A DNA stretch of 50,515 nucleotides from Bacteroidaceae bacterium (GCA_017427185.1 JAFRTJ010000019.1:1-50515); one strand, 5' to 3'. Shown: positions 1 to 9,651, counted from the first letter of the stretch. Numbers and translations: made by a program. The notes: generated by a model not told the origin, from the letters alone.

Positions 1-69
1 CATATTATATATATTTAGATATATATAATATGAATTTCTTTTTCAACTTTGCGTTGCTTGTTTTAGAAC

Positions 70-310
70 TGTAGCACTGTAGCACTGCAACGCTGCAACG
101 CTTGGGTGTCTTTCCTGATGTGGTTTGGATGAAGGTGCTGAGGGAATTTTTTCCCTCAGTAATTTTGCATTTGTTGGACTGGAAGGACCGCAAAGTGATG
201 TGGATGCAAATTTGCATTGACATATGCCTGTCTGTATGGGTTGAATTCAACGGGTCCAAATTTGGACTGGTTGGATAGAAGAGCCGCAAAGGTGGATGTT
301 GAAGGAGCTG
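70..310. repeat. Repeat-rich non-coding stretch before putA
   Basis: No convincing gene is seen in bases 1-498. Near 70-102 the octamer GTAGCACT occurs twice in tandem, followed by GCAACGCT twice. Two 14-bp perfect palindromes with AAATTT centres lie at 204-217 (ATGCAAATTTGCAT) and 254-267 (GTCCAAATTTGGAC), their centres 50 bp apart. TTGAATTCAA at 241-250 is a third palindrome. The stretches at about 174-217 and 262-303 are imperfect direct copies of each other (TTGGACTGG ... CCGCAAAG ... GTGGATG). The role is unknown; a decayed repeat or a regulator-binding region are both possible. Confidence 0.55.
138..159. terminator. Perfect hairpin with TTTT loop
   Basis: CTGAGGGAA (138-146) and TTCCCTCAG (151-159) form a perfect 9-bp stem around a four-T loop. 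It lies 340 bp before putA, so it most likely ends a transcript entering from the left of the window. There is no long T-run after it. Confidence 0.5.
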
Positions 311-440
311 ATCCATATGTTTTTGGTTGGGCGGTTACAAATCGAAAGTGTCCCTTCGCCCGCGCCTGTGTACCCATTTAACAGTTATCGTCTTCGTCAT
401 CGTTATCGTTATTTTTTCTTTGAAAAAAAACATGTAATGT

Positions 441-471
441 TTTGTGGTTCCAAAAAAAAGCTGTATATTTG
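441..471 (+). promoter_or_regulatory. Bacteroidetes-type promoter of putA
   Basis: TTTG at 441-444 is followed after 19 bp by TATATTTG at 464-471, a full match to the Bacteroidetes -33/-7 pattern. The start codon of putA lies 27 bp downstream, so the leader is short. Confidence 0.8.
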
Positions 472-498
472 TACTCAGAAAAACGCTAAGACATAATA

Positions 499-3400
499 AT
501 GACAGAACATCAATTTCCAACCATCGAGGAAGTCTTTTCATGGATGCGCAAGCTTTACGACGAGAGCTACTCCGGACTGACCAAGCTGGAGAAGAGCGAG
601 CAACATATGTATGGCACAATGGTCACCACCCCCAGTGACAAGAAGTTCATCGTGCGCATGCTTGACGAGACCAGTCAGATCCGTGACCGCCAGAAGTTGG
701 CAATCCGTGTGAAGGAACTCATCGACCAATACGGCATCCCTAAGTTCCTCGACTGCTTCGATCACGCTCTTTTCTGGATGTACCAGAAGTTTGCCTACCT
801 TCCTGTCTTCAATTGGGTGGCTGTGCCCATCATCAAGTGGCGTCTTCGCCGCGATACCAGCCGTGTCATCATCGATGCTGCCCGTCCCAGCCTGACGGAG
901 CATCTTGCCACCCGTTTCCATCAGGACATCGGGCAGAACGTCAACCTGCTGGGTGAAGTGGTTCTGGGCAACGGGGAGGCCGACAAGCGCTACCAGTCTT
1001 ACCTGGAGGCCCTGAAGGAGCCAGACATCAACTACATCTCCGTCAAGATCTCCGGCATCTATGCGCAGACGCATGCCCTGAACTATCAGGAGTGCTTCCC
1101 TGAGCTTGTCCGCCGCATGTCGGAGCTCTACCAGACGGCCATCGATTATCCCTATACCGATGTGAACGGTGTGACCAAACCCAAGTTCATCAACCTCGAT
1201 ATGGAGGAGTACAAGGATGCCCATCTGACCATGAAACTCTTCAAGGATGTCCTTTCCCTTCCGCAGTTCAAGAACTACGAGGCAGGTATCGTCGTGCAGG
1301 CCTATCTGCCCGATGCCGAAGGGTTCCAAAGCGAGCTCCTCGAGTTTGCCCGCAAGCGTGTGGAAGAAGGCGGTTCCCCCATCAAGATGCGCATCGTGAA
1401 GGGTTGCAACCTGGATATGGAGAACATTGTGAGCGACCTGCGCGGATGGCCCAATCCCGTGCGCCCCAACAAGACGGAGGTGGATGCCAACTACCTGCAC
1501 ATCATCGAGCGTGGCCTGAAGCCTGAGAATGCCCGCGTGCTGCACATCGGTATGGCTTCCCACAACCTCTTCACCATCTCTTACGCCTACCTGCTGAGCC
1601 AGATGTACCAGACGCCCAAGGACTGCTTCTGCTTCGAGATGCTCGAAGGTATGGCCAACCACGTGTGGAGGGCTCAGAAGAAACTGGGCAACCACGTCAT
1701 TCTCTACACGCCCGTCGTGAAGAAGGAGCATTTCCTCAATGCCATCTCCTACCTCGTGCGCCGCATGGACGAGAATACCGCTCCCGACAACTTCCTCACC
1801 CACAGCTTCTCGCTGAAGCCTGACACGAAGGAATGGAAAGAGCTGCAGCGCCAGTTCATCGAGGCCTACAACATGAAGGACCACCTTAACCATACTCCCA
1901 CACGCACGCAAGATCGCAACCAGCCCTATGTGGGACAGGAACCGAAGGACGAGATGGAGAACGAGCCGGACACCGATTTCGACCGTTTCTGCAACCAGCA
2001 ATGGGTGGAGAAGATATTTGCCAAGTGGAAGTCCGAGGGCAAGCCAGCGGAGAACAAAGCCGCATGGGGCGACTGGAAGCCTGGCGACCTGCTGCCTACC
2101 CAGTTGGGCGACGAGCTGGTCTACAACGACGATCGTGTCAGCTATTTCGACCGCTCCCAATCGGGCGATGTCCTCGTCTGCGAGATGTCTCGTGCCGGCG
2201 AAGAGCAGGTGCAGAAGATTCTCGACATCGCGGATGCCGATGCAGGACGTTGGCGCGAAACAACGGTGGAAGAGCGTCATCAAATCATGTATCGGGCAGC
2301 CAACATTCTGGGCCAGATGCGTGGCGACCTCAACGGCTCCATGTGTGCCATCACGGGCAAGACCATCGAGGAAGCTGACGTGGAGGTTTCCGAGGCCATC
2401 GACTACTGCCGTTTCTACACCACGACGATGAAGAAGTTCGATGCCCTTCCTGACATCGAGATGCGTGCCAAAGGTGCGGTGCTTGTCCTCTCGCCCTGGA
2501 ACTTCCCCTGTGCCATCCCCTGTGGCGGCGTCGTGGCAGCTCTTGCCTCAGGCAACACCTGTATCCTCAAGCCAGCTACTGTGGCAGCACCCATCGCCTG
2601 GCTTTTCGCCAAAGCATTCTGGGAAGCAGGTGTCCCCAAGCAAGCCCTTCAGGTCATCATCGCCAACCGCGAGGCAACTCCCTTGCTCACTTCCTCGCCT
2701 GTCGTCAAACACATCATTCTCACGGGTGGAACGGAGACAGCGCAAGCGCTGGCCCATGCCAATCCGCGCAAGCCGTTGTCGGCTGAGACAGGTGGCAAGA
2801 ACGTCATGATTATCTCTGCCAAGTGCGACCGCGACCACGCTATCATGAACGCTTGCCGTTCTGCCTTCGGCAATGCTGGGCAGAAATGCTCCGCCTGCTC
2901 TCTGCTGCTCGTGGAGCGTTCCGTTTACAACCATCCGGAATTCTTCGAGAAACTCAAGGATTGTGCCTCCTCGCTCAAGGTGGGAGGAGTTTGGAATGCC
3001 GGCAACATCGTTGGTCCCATGATCACCAACCACAACGAGAAGCTCGAGAAGGCTTTCCGTCTCGAACCTGGCGAGAAATGGCTTATCGCTCCTGAGTTCG
3101 TCGACGAGAAGCGCTACATCCTGCGTCCCACCATCAAGATAGGCGTGAAACCCGAATCCTTCACTTTCCGCACAGAGCTCTTCGCACCCCTTCTTGCCGT
3201 TGCTCCCTACGACACGTTGGAGGAAGCCGTCGATCTCGTCAATGGGCTTGATTATGGCCTGACTTCAGGTCTGCAGTCACTCGACGAACAAGAGCAGCGT
3301 TACTGGAAGAACCACATTCAGGCAGGCAATCTCTACATCAATCGAGGCATCACGGGTGCTGTCGTCAACCGTCAGCCTTTCGGCGGCATGAAACTCTCTG

Positions 3401-3987
3401 CTTTCGGCCCAGGATTGAAGGCAGGAGGCCCCAACTACGTGGCTCAGTTTATGACGATTACCGACAAGGCAGGCACCCAGACCGATTACCGCACTTCCTA
3501 TGCTGACTGGTATGAACGGGAGTTCCGTCACGCGCGCAACATCCAGCCTAAGATACGAGGCGAACAGAATGTCTTCCGTTATCTGCCTCTTGCTGGAGGA
3601 ATGGCTATGCGCCTCTTCGGAGACGAGACAAAGGAACAGGTGGAGATGGTATGTCTTGCAGCCAAGACTGTCGGCACGCCCCTCACCGTTTCTGCCGACG
3701 ATGGCAATGCCCTGCTCGCTACGGTACGCGAATTTGGTGCGATGACCGTCAATGAGAACCTTGCCGCTTTCTGTGAGCGCATCAAGCATTACGAACGTAT
3801 CCGCACCATCTCACGCGAAGTGCCCGATATCGTCTTCCAGGCTGCAGTCAACTGCGACAAGTATATCGCACAAGCGCTCCCTGTTCGCGACGGACGTGTC
3901 GAGCTTACCCACTACATCAAGGAACAGTCCATCTCGAACGAGTATCACCGCTACGGTTCACAGATCGAGGTGCCTGTCATCGAGTAA
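499..3987 (+). CDS. putA: Bifunctional proline dehydrogenase / L-glutamate-gamma-semialdehyde dehydrogenase
   Basis: This 1162-residue protein oxidises proline to glutamate in two steps: FAD-linked proline dehydrogenase, then NAD-linked P5C dehydrogenase. The PRODH part covers roughly residues 90-440 (for example ARPSLTEHLATRF, QAYLPDAEGF and FEMLEGMANHVWR). The aldehyde dehydrogenase part covers roughly residues 530-1010, with SPWNFPCAIP, the general-base glutamate E763 in AETGGKN and the catalytic cysteine C797 in GQKCSA. About 140 residues of unassigned C-terminus follow. No N-terminal DNA-binding domain of the E. coli PutA type is seen, so it is probably purely enzymatic. The start at 499 is supported by the promoter 27 bp upstream. 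It is monocistronic and convergent with the next gene. Confidence 0.95.
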   Translation: MTEHQFPTIEEVFSWMRKLYDESYSGLTKLEKSEQHMYGTMVTTPSDKKFIVRMLDETSQIRDRQKLAIRVKELIDQYGIPKFLDCFDHALFWMYQKFAYLPVFNWVAVPIIKWRLRRDTSRVIIDAARPSLTEHLATRFHQDIGQNVNLLGEVVLGNGEADKRYQSYLEALKEPDINYISVKISGIYAQTHALNYQECFPELVRRMSELYQTAIDYPYTDVNGVTKPKFINLDMEEYKDAHLTMKLFKDVLSLPQFKNYEAGIVVQAYLPDAEGFQSELLEFARKRVEEGGSPIKMRIVKGCNLDMENIVSDLRGWPNPVRPNKTEVDANYLHIIERGLKPENARVLHIGMASHNLFTISYAYLLSQMYQTPKDCFCFEMLEGMANHVWRAQKKLGNHVILYTPVVKKEHFLNAISYLVRRMDENTAPDNFLTHSFSLKPDTKEWKELQRQFIEAYNMKDHLNHTPTRTQDRNQPYVGQEPKDEMENEPDTDFDRFCNQQWVEKIFAKWKSEGKPAENKAAWGDWKPGDLLPTQLGDELVYNDDRVSYFDRSQSGDVLVCEMSRAGEEQVQKILDIADADAGRWRETTVEERHQIMYRAANILGQMRGDLNGSMCAITGKTIEEADVEVSEAIDYCRFYTTTMKKFDALPDIEMRAKGAVLVLSPWNFPCAIPCGGVVAALASGNTCILKPATVAAPIAWLFAKAFWEAGVPKQALQVIIANREATPLLTSSPVVKHIILTGGTETAQALAHANPRKPLSAETGGKNVMIISAKCDRDHAIMNACRSAFGNAGQKCSACSLLLVERSVYNHPEFFEKLKDCASSLKVGGVWNAGNIVGPMITNHNEKLEKAFRLEPGEKWLIAPEFVDEKRYILRPTIKIGVKPESFTFRTELFAPLLAVAPYDTLEEAVDLVNGLDYGLTSGLQSLDEQEQRYWKNHIQAGNLYINRGITGAVVNRQPFGGMKLSAFGPGLKAGGPNYVAQFMTITDKAGTQTDYRTSYADWYEREFRHARNIQPKIRGEQNVFRYLPLAGGMAMRLFGDETKEQVEMVCLAAKTVGTPLTVSADDGNALLATVREFGAMTVNENLAAFCERIKHYERIRTISREVPDIVFQAAVNCDKYIAQALPVRDGRVELTHYIKEQSISNEYHRYGSQIEVPVIE

Positions 3988-4017
3988 GCTTCTTGCGATA
4001 GGCAATCAGGGAATCAA

Positions 4018-4054
4018 GTCTCTTCCGCAGAGGATCAATCCAAGCGGAAGAGAC
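4018..4054. terminator. Convergent hairpin between putA and the MBL gene
   Basis: GTCTCTTCCGC (4018-4028) and GCGGAAGAGAC (4044-4054) form a perfect 11-bp stem with a 15-nt loop. It sits between two convergent genes and overlaps the last codons of the MBL gene. There is no clear T-run, so termination by this hairpin alone is an inference. Confidence 0.5.
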
Positions 4055-4949
4055 CTTCCACGCATGAGACGTGGTGCTCCTTTATCTGGAGACGGTCCAT
4101 CCAGTCGCGCGTCTTGATGGTGTTGAGTATTCCTGTGTTGAACCCTTTTCCCTGATCATTGTTCCATACCCAAAGAGGGGTGGGCCAAAGGCATGCACGG
4201 AACTTGATGGAGCGATAGAAGTCCTCGTCGCATCCGTTCTGTCCGTGATGTGCCATCTGGAGATAGTCGCAGTCGAGATCTGCCTTGTAAGGCGAGGCGA
4301 GAACCTTTTTCCCACATTCCACACCAGCATCTCCCAGGAAAACTGCCGATTTGCGTTTGTCCCACACACGCATAATCATAGAGGAATTGTTGTAAGGGTT
4401 GACGGTGAAATCATTGGACACGCTGAGAATCTTGAGTTGCATCCCGTCAAAGTCGAAGATGTCGCCAGGCTGCTGGATGTCAGTCACTTTGGCATCACAC
4501 TTGCTGAGCCTCTCGTAGAAATCCCGTGTTTTCTCAGCCTCTGTAGATTCTGCATCGATAACCTTGTCGATGAGGCTCGAGTGATAGATAGCCTTGATAC
4601 GCAGGTCTTGAGTGCCCTGTTTCAGTATCTCCCACAAGGCCCCCATGTGGTCGTCGTGAGGATGGGAGATGAACCAGGCCTCCACTTCGTTACCCAAAGC
4701 TCCGAGGAAACCACGCAGGGTGAATTCTTCTTCAGGGAACCCACCATCCATTACGATTACCTTTCCCCCTTTGGTGCGGAAGACGTAGCTGTTGCCGATT
4801 GTGTTGCGGTGCGAGGGAATCTGCCACATGGTGAAACCTGATCCTCGAGTGCTTTTGGCACTAACAGGCATAGGAGCAGAGGCAGCCATTGCAAGGCCAC
4901 TTGCCGCAAGGGCAGAATTGCGCAGAAATTCTCTTCTATTCAGACTCAT
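4035..4949 (-). CDS. Exported MBL-fold metallo-hydrolase
   Basis: The 304-residue protein begins with a twin-arginine-like signal (NRREFLRNSALAASG, then an Ala-rich segment), so export, possibly by Tat, is likely. The zinc-binding motif HxHxDH of the metallo-beta-lactamase fold is at H96-P-H98-D-D100-H101 (SHPHDDHMG). Later metal-ligand regions are FLGDAG and MAHHGQNG, the latter typical of ComEC-like MBL proteins. It lies 7 bp after the GH78-like gene and is surely co-transcribed with it, which suggests a role on a sugar or ester released in the same pathway. The substrate cannot be read from the sequence. Confidence 0.85.
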   Translation of the reverse strand: MSLNRREFLRNSALAASGLAMAASAPMPVSAKSTRGSGFTMWQIPSHRNTIGNSYVFRTKGGKVIVMDGGFPEEEFTLRGFLGALGNEVEAWFISHPHDDHMGALWEILKQGTQDLRIKAIYHSSLIDKVIDAESTEAEKTRDFYERLSKCDAKVTDIQQPGDIFDFDGMQLKILSVSNDFTVNPYNNSSMIMRVWDKRKSAVFLGDAGVECGKKVLASPYKADLDCDYLQMAHHGQNGCDEDFYRSIKFRACLWPTPLWVWNNDQGKGFNTGILNTIKTRDWMDRLQIKEHHVSCVEGLFRLD

Positions 4950-4956
4950 ATCATTT

Positions 4957-6780
4957 TCATTTTATAATTTTTACACCTTTGGGGGCTTTGACGGTTGTTT
5001 TGATTTTCCCATCAGGTTGCTTGACGTGCTTGATGCGGATCACTTCGCCGCTGGGAGTAGGATAGGTTCCCTCGACCCATTGCAAGTTGCCCAAATGGGG
5101 AGTGATACGGACCTTCTTGCAGCCAGGTTCCACTACTTCCACGCCCAGGATGTGGTGGCTCATCCAAGCTGTGGGGCCACTGGCCCATCCGTGACAAAGG
5201 CTATGGCGGAAGCCTACGTAGCAATAGCCTCCGAAGTCGCCGTGAATGTCATCCTTGCCTTTGGGCACAAATTCGTCGATGCGGCCAGCGTTCTTGGTCC
5301 ATTCGAGGTCGAAGTCCTCCCAGAATGTGGTGGCGCCCATGTCGAGCATGCCTCCCCAGTACTTGCTGATGATGTCGAGAGCCTGGTCGTATCGTCCGGC
5401 CTTGGCCAATGCCTCCAGCATGTAGAAGCCGTAGAAGGTGGAGAATCCCTTGGGGCCGCCCACCGAGATGTACTTCTCGCAGGCTTCCTTGGCATCCATT
5501 AATCCGGCGATGGCCATGAGAGCTGCAGCCTGTTTCAGGTCGTTCGGAGGCAGCACTTTCTTCTTCAACCGGTTCTCAATCTCGATACATTTCTTAGCGT
5601 GTGCTTCGTCGCCCAGCAGTTTGCAGAGTTTCTCTGCGTCCTGCAGCGCCCAGCAGAGTAGGGCACGATAGCCGGCTTCGACGCCTGGACCGTTCGGACT
5701 CGAGGGCCAGTCGAGGAAGCGGCTTGCAGCCAGATGTTCGCTGCCGTCTTCATCCACCTTCGAGTCGAAGAGATCCACGAGTCCAGTAATGTAGTCGCGA
5801 TGCTTCTCGATGAATGCTTTGTTTCCGTTCTGTACATACCAGTCGTACTGGATGATGAGGTACCACATCGAGTAGGCACTCATGCCGTTGAGCCATTGCG
5901 GGAGGGGATATTGCTGGACGGCCAGATCCAGGCTGCTATAGAAACTGTCATCGTTGCCGAAAACGGTGCTGATGGTGCTCGTTTCGGGATGCATGTCGCC
6001 CAGCCAGATGAGGCGGTCGCGCTTGATGCCGTCCCAGATGTTCTCTTGCATGTTGAGATGTACTGTGTAGGCTCCTGTCTGCCAAATCTGATTGAGACGG
6101 CTGTCGTTGCACGTAAAGGAACCCAGATAGGGGATGTTGCGATAGCGGAACACAGCGGTGGTTTCCTTCAGGTTCATGGTGGCTTTGCCCAGAAGGTCGA
6201 TGCGCACAAAGCGGAAGCCCGAGTTGCCCACCTCTATTTGCCCATAGCGCGGCACGAGGACAATCATATCGCGTATCGCATGGTCATTGGTGGCTGAGTA
6301 TTCTTTGCTCTGCCCGTATTGATTGCCTTTCTCGTTCGCAGGGCGACTGCTGACAAGCTCGCTGCATGTCTCGCTGAGCGATTCCCCTAGGCGGACTCTT
6401 ACCGTAAAGTAAGCGTCAGAGCCAGAACTGGTCACCAGTTTCAGACCTCCGTGCAGTTCACGCCCAAAGTCCAGAATGACGGATGCGGTGTCCTTCTCCG
6501 TGCTGCTCATCAGGCAGGTGCTGAAGTTTACCAAATCGGCCTGTTCGGTCGAGGCGTCCAGCAGGTTCTCGGTGTGCTGCAGGTTGCCCTTTGTCCACAC
6601 CACCTTTTGGGGACTGATGTAGGCACGTGTCATGATATCCTTGCGGAAATTGGCGCTGTCAGCCTTCAGGACAGGAGGAATGTACGTTTGAGCGATGACA
6701 GGTACGTAATTAAAGGCACAGAAAAGGGCCATCATAAGTTTCCTGGAGTCTAGGAAAGTGAAATAAGTTTTTAAGGACAT
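4957..6780 (-). CDS. GH78-like (alpha-L-rhamnosidase family) exported enzyme
   Basis: The 607-residue protein has a hydrophobic N-terminus ending near VIAQ (about residue 31). A lectin-like beta domain (LDFGRELHGGL, RLGESLSE) is followed by an (alpha/alpha)6 barrel beginning near LNMQENIWDG. The stretch DGIKRDRLIWLGDMHPE is typical of bacterial alpha-L-rhamnosidases and relatives, and the Asp/Glu residues there are candidates for catalysis. A C-terminal beta sandwich (VRITPHLGNLQWVEGTYPTP) closes the protein. A second possible start, MMALFC at 6735, would give a more compact signal peptide. The true substrate (rhamnose or another deoxy sugar) is uncertain. Confidence 0.85.
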   Translation of the reverse strand: MSLKTYFTFLDSRKLMMALFCAFNYVPVIAQTYIPPVLKADSANFRKDIMTRAYISPQKVVWTKGNLQHTENLLDASTEQADLVNFSTCLMSSTEKDTASVILDFGRELHGGLKLVTSSGSDAYFTVRVRLGESLSETCSELVSSRPANEKGNQYGQSKEYSATNDHAIRDMIVLVPRYGQIEVGNSGFRFVRIDLLGKATMNLKETTAVFRYRNIPYLGSFTCNDSRLNQIWQTGAYTVHLNMQENIWDGIKRDRLIWLGDMHPETSTISTVFGNDDSFYSSLDLAVQQYPLPQWLNGMSAYSMWYLIIQYDWYVQNGNKAFIEKHRDYITGLVDLFDSKVDEDGSEHLAASRFLDWPSSPNGPGVEAGYRALLCWALQDAEKLCKLLGDEAHAKKCIEIENRLKKKVLPPNDLKQAAALMAIAGLMDAKEACEKYISVGGPKGFSTFYGFYMLEALAKAGRYDQALDIISKYWGGMLDMGATTFWEDFDLEWTKNAGRIDEFVPKGKDDIHGDFGGYCYVGFRHSLCHGWASGPTAWMSHHILGVEVVEPGCKKVRITPHLGNLQWVEGTYPTPSGEVIRIKHVKQPDGKIKTTVKAPKGVKIIK

Positions 6781-6820
6781 TTTATATGTTTTTTTTTGTT
6801 GTTATTGGTCAAAATTGTTC

Positions 6821-6851
6821 CAAATATATACAAAAATGAGGGATGAACAAA
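6821..6851 (-). promoter_or_regulatory. Promoter of the GH78-MBL operon
   Basis: Read on the minus strand, TTTG (6848-6851) is followed after 19 bp by TATATTTG (6821-6828). This is a full -33/-7 match, about 40 bp before the GH78-like start codon, back to back with the rpoN promoter. Confidence 0.8.
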
Positions 6852-6868
6852 ATAATGGAAAAACAAAA

Positions 6869-6900
6869 TTTGGTCATTCCCAATATTTGGCCTATTTTTG
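6869..6900 (+). promoter_or_regulatory. Promoter of the rpoN operon
   Basis: TTTG at 6869-6872 is followed after 20 bp by TATTTTTG at 6893-6900. The rpoN start codon is 30 bp further on. Confidence 0.8.
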
Positions 6901-6930
6901 TGAAAAAATAGAAGAAAAGATAGAAAACTG

Positions 6931-8427
6931 ATGGCTCAGAACAATATCCAGTCACAGATTGATTTGCTTCAGCAGACTCAAATTCAGTCTCTTTCACCCC
7001 AGCAGGTGTTGACTGCCCGATTGACGGAACTTTCGATAGAGGCACTTCGTCAGCGCGTGGACAACGAGTGTATGGAGAATCCCTGGCTTGAGAAGAAGGA
7101 AGAGACAGGCAACGGACCTGACGACTACGAAAACACAGCTTCTTCAGAGGAAGAAGAGGGAGAGGTTGTCTATGGAGAGCGTCCCTATGAGTCCACCGAG
7201 GATGACAATGCTAGTGTGTATGGTTCGAAGGATGACATTCCGGCCTATCAGCTTTACACTCAGAATGGTGACAATACTCCTGAGAACATCGAGTATGGCG
7301 ACACACAATCTTTCTTCGACAAGCTGGAGAGCCAGATTTACGAGTATGACCTGACATCCGACCAGCGGGAGAAATTGAAGTACCTTATCGGGTCACTGGG
7401 TGATGATGGTCTGCTTCACAAACCTCTTTATCAGATAGCTGACGAAGTGGAGATTTATCAAGGACTGCAGACGACAGAAGAGGAAATGCAACAGCTATTG
7501 AAAGTGCTATGGCAGTTCGATCCTTTGGGAGTAGGAGCCCGATCGGTACAAGAATGCTTGCTCATCCAGATTCGTCACGACAAGGGAAATCCTCTTCAGC
7601 CGCTGATGGAGCGCGTGATACGCGATTACTACGATGACTTTATCCATAAGCGTTGGGATTTTATTGAGCAACGATTGCATTTGAGCCATATTGAGATGGA
7701 AGATCTTATCGCGAATCTGCTGAAATTGAATCCTCGGCCTGGGACATCGTTAGGGGAGAGTGTCAGTCAGGGCAGCCGCCAGATTACGCCAGACTTCTTT
7801 GCTAAGACTGAATTGGACGGTTCGGTCACTATGACTCTCAACGAAGACGGGGTGCCTGAGTTGAAGATCAGCGAGGATGCCTTGGATACCTTGAAATCTT
7901 TGGACACAAAGGATATGGCAAAATTGAGTCAGGCAGCCCAGGAGAACCTGCGTTTTACCCGCAGTTACGTGGACCGCGGTCAGATGTTCATCAATGCGAT
8001 GGGTCAGCGCAAGCAGAACATGATGAGCACCATGCTTGCCATCATCAAACTGCAGAAGGCATATTTCCGTACAGGAGATGATACCAGTTTGCGTCCCATG
8101 AAATTGGAGGATATATCAGAAATCACAGGACTGGATATCAGTACCGTAAGCCGTGTCTGCAACAGCAAGTACGTGCAGACGAGTTATGGCATCGTGCCTC
8201 TGCGGTGGTTCTTCAGCAAGGCTACCAAACAAGGTGATGAAGAAGTCTCGATTCGCATGATTCGGGCTGCTCTGCAAGAAATTGTGGAGAACGAAGATAA
8301 AAACTTTCCTTTGAGTGATGACAAACTGACAGAATTGCTGCGTGAGCAAGGATTTAATGTCGCACGTCGAACCGTGTCAAAATATCGTGAGCAGATGGGA
8401 ATTCCAGTAGCCCGCATGAGGAAATAG
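6931..8427 (+). CDS. rpoN: RNA polymerase sigma-54 factor
   Basis: The 498-residue protein is the alternative sigma factor that needs an AAA+ activator to open promoters. Region I is the N-terminal Gln-rich segment (LQQTQIQSLSPQQVL). An acidic region II follows at about residues 50-125, then the core-binding and DNA-binding parts. The RpoN box, ARRTVSKYRE at about residues 478-487, matches the family consensus with Ser for the usual Ala. It is the first gene of a five-gene run to cysS with gaps of 21-49 bp. No sigma-54 activator gene is seen in this window. Confidence 0.97.
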   Translation: MAQNNIQSQIDLLQQTQIQSLSPQQVLTARLTELSIEALRQRVDNECMENPWLEKKEETGNGPDDYENTASSEEEEGEVVYGERPYESTEDDNASVYGSKDDIPAYQLYTQNGDNTPENIEYGDTQSFFDKLESQIYEYDLTSDQREKLKYLIGSLGDDGLLHKPLYQIADEVEIYQGLQTTEEEMQQLLKVLWQFDPLGVGARSVQECLLIQIRHDKGNPLQPLMERVIRDYYDDFIHKRWDFIEQRLHLSHIEMEDLIANLLKLNPRPGTSLGESVSQGSRQITPDFFAKTELDGSVTMTLNEDGVPELKISEDALDTLKSLDTKDMAKLSQAAQENLRFTRSYVDRGQMFINAMGQRKQNMMSTMLAIIKLQKAYFRTGDDTSLRPMKLEDISEITGLDISTVSRVCNSKYVQTSYGIVPLRWFFSKATKQGDEEVSIRMIRAALQEIVENEDKNFPLSDDKLTELLREQGFNVARRTVSKYREQMGIPVARMRK

Positions 8428-8476
8428 CGAGAGAAAACGAAAAGAAGAACAAGAGAGAGAGAGAAAGAGACAAAAG
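8428..8476 (+). repeat. Purine-only-like GA tract between rpoN and the PAP2-like gene
   Basis: The 49-bp gap is almost all A and G, with an (AG)n run near 8449-8467. It may act as a loose ribosome-binding region for the next gene, or it may simply be slippage-prone sequence. Confidence 0.5.
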
Positions 8477-9088
8477 ATGAAAGCGGCAATCGTCATAGCA
8501 CGTATCTTGTCGACCCTGTTCAGGCCCACGTACTATCCCTTAATGAGTTTCGTGATTCTGTTCACGTTGACATACATGACTATGCTCCCCTGGGTATACA
8601 AATTATGGGTGTTGGGAATTGTCTACGTCTTTACCATCGCATTGCCATCGATTGGAATCTATTTCTATCGCACGATGAAAGGATGGAGTGCTTTGGAGTT
8701 GCGCCATCAGCACAAGCGTCTCGTACCCTATGCCATCAACATTTTATGCTATTTGTGCTGCCTTTACGTGATGGAAGCCCTCCATCTGCCTTCTTTCATG
8801 GGAGGAATCATTGTGGTGTCGCTGCTGATACAATGCATCTGTACCCTGATTACCATCTACTGGAAGATCAGCATGCATTCTGCTGGAGCAGGTGGCATCA
8901 TCGGTGCTTTGGTTGCTTATGCCGCCATCTTTGGTTTCAACCCCGTCTGGTGGCTATGTGGTGCTATCCTGTTGGCAGGTTTGGTCATGACGAGCCGAAT
9001 GCTGTTGCGCCAGCATACTTTATGGCAAGTGCTGGGTGGCGCCCTGATAGGTGTGATTTGTGGGTATGCAGGAATCATTTTGAAGTAA
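8477..9088 (+). CDS. PAP2-like integral membrane phosphatase
   Basis: The 203-residue protein has about six membrane segments. Its signature residues fit a divergent type 2 phosphatidic acid phosphatase: a K-rich first motif (HQHKRLVPY), MHSAG in place of the usual PSGH, and SRMLLRQHTLWQVLGG as the third motif with the catalytic His. A role in removing phosphate from a lipid carrier (for example undecaprenyl or phosphatidylglycerol phosphate) is an inference. It is 49 bp after rpoN and 21 bp before purE. Confidence 0.75.
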   Translation: MKAAIVIARILSTLFRPTYYPLMSFVILFTLTYMTMLPWVYKLWVLGIVYVFTIALPSIGIYFYRTMKGWSALELRHQHKRLVPYAINILCYLCCLYVMEALHLPSFMGGIIVVSLLIQCICTLITIYWKISMHSAGAGGIIGALVAYAAIFGFNPVWWLCGAILLAGLVMTSRMLLRQHTLWQVLGGALIGVICGYAGIILK

Positions 9089-9109
9089 TATCGAGTAGGA
9101 AAAAGAAAA

Positions 9110-9616
9110 ATGAATAGTATCGTATCAATTATCATGGGCAGTACCAGTGATTTGCCTGTCATGGAGAAGGCTGCCAACTTTTTGGATGAAATGGAGATTC
9201 CGTTTGAGATGAATGCGTTAAGTGCTCATCGCACACCTGACGAAGTGGAGAAATTCGCCAAGGGAGCTGAGGAACGGGGCATTCGTGTCATTATCGCTGG
9301 AGCAGGTATGGCTGCCGCTTTGCCTGGAGTGATTGCTGCCAGCACAACACTTCCTGTGATAGGAGTGCCCATCAAAGGTATGCTGGACGGGCTTGACGCT
9401 ATGCTCAGCATCATCCAGATGCCTCCAGGAATCCCTGTTGCAACAGTAGGAGTGAATGGGGCTCAGAATGCAGCTATCCTGGCCGCTGAGATCTTGGCTC
9501 TATCGAATCCTGAATTGGCTGAGAAGTTGAAGGCTTACAAGCTGGGATTGAAGCAGAAGATTGTGAAGGCGAACGCAGAACTTGCTGAGGTAAAGTATAA
9601 ATTCAAGACCAACTGA
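9110..9616 (+). CDS. purE: N5-carboxyaminoimidazole ribonucleotide mutase
   Basis: The 168-residue protein is the class I PurE mutase of de novo purine synthesis, converting N5-CAIR to CAIR in the cytoplasm. The hallmarks MGSTSDLPVM (phosphate loop), SAHRTPD (catalytic His) and GAGMAAALPGVIAA are intact, and the length is normal. It sits in the rpoN-cysS run, with a 35-bp gap to ispG. Confidence 0.97.
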   Translation: MNSIVSIIMGSTSDLPVMEKAANFLDEMEIPFEMNALSAHRTPDEVEKFAKGAEERGIRVIIAGAGMAAALPGVIAASTTLPVIGVPIKGMLDGLDAMLSIIQMPPGIPVATVGVNGAQNAAILAAEILALSNPELAEKLKAYKLGLKQKIVKANAELAEVKYKFKTN

Positions 9617-9651
9617 GTGGCTACTTCCTCCAGAAGCAGAGAAATAGAAAC

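Noticed and set aside
538..2283. Antisense open frame (581 codons) over putA
   Set aside because: It is the mirror of the PRODH coding region; low-complexity His/Leu/Val-rich translation, no domain.
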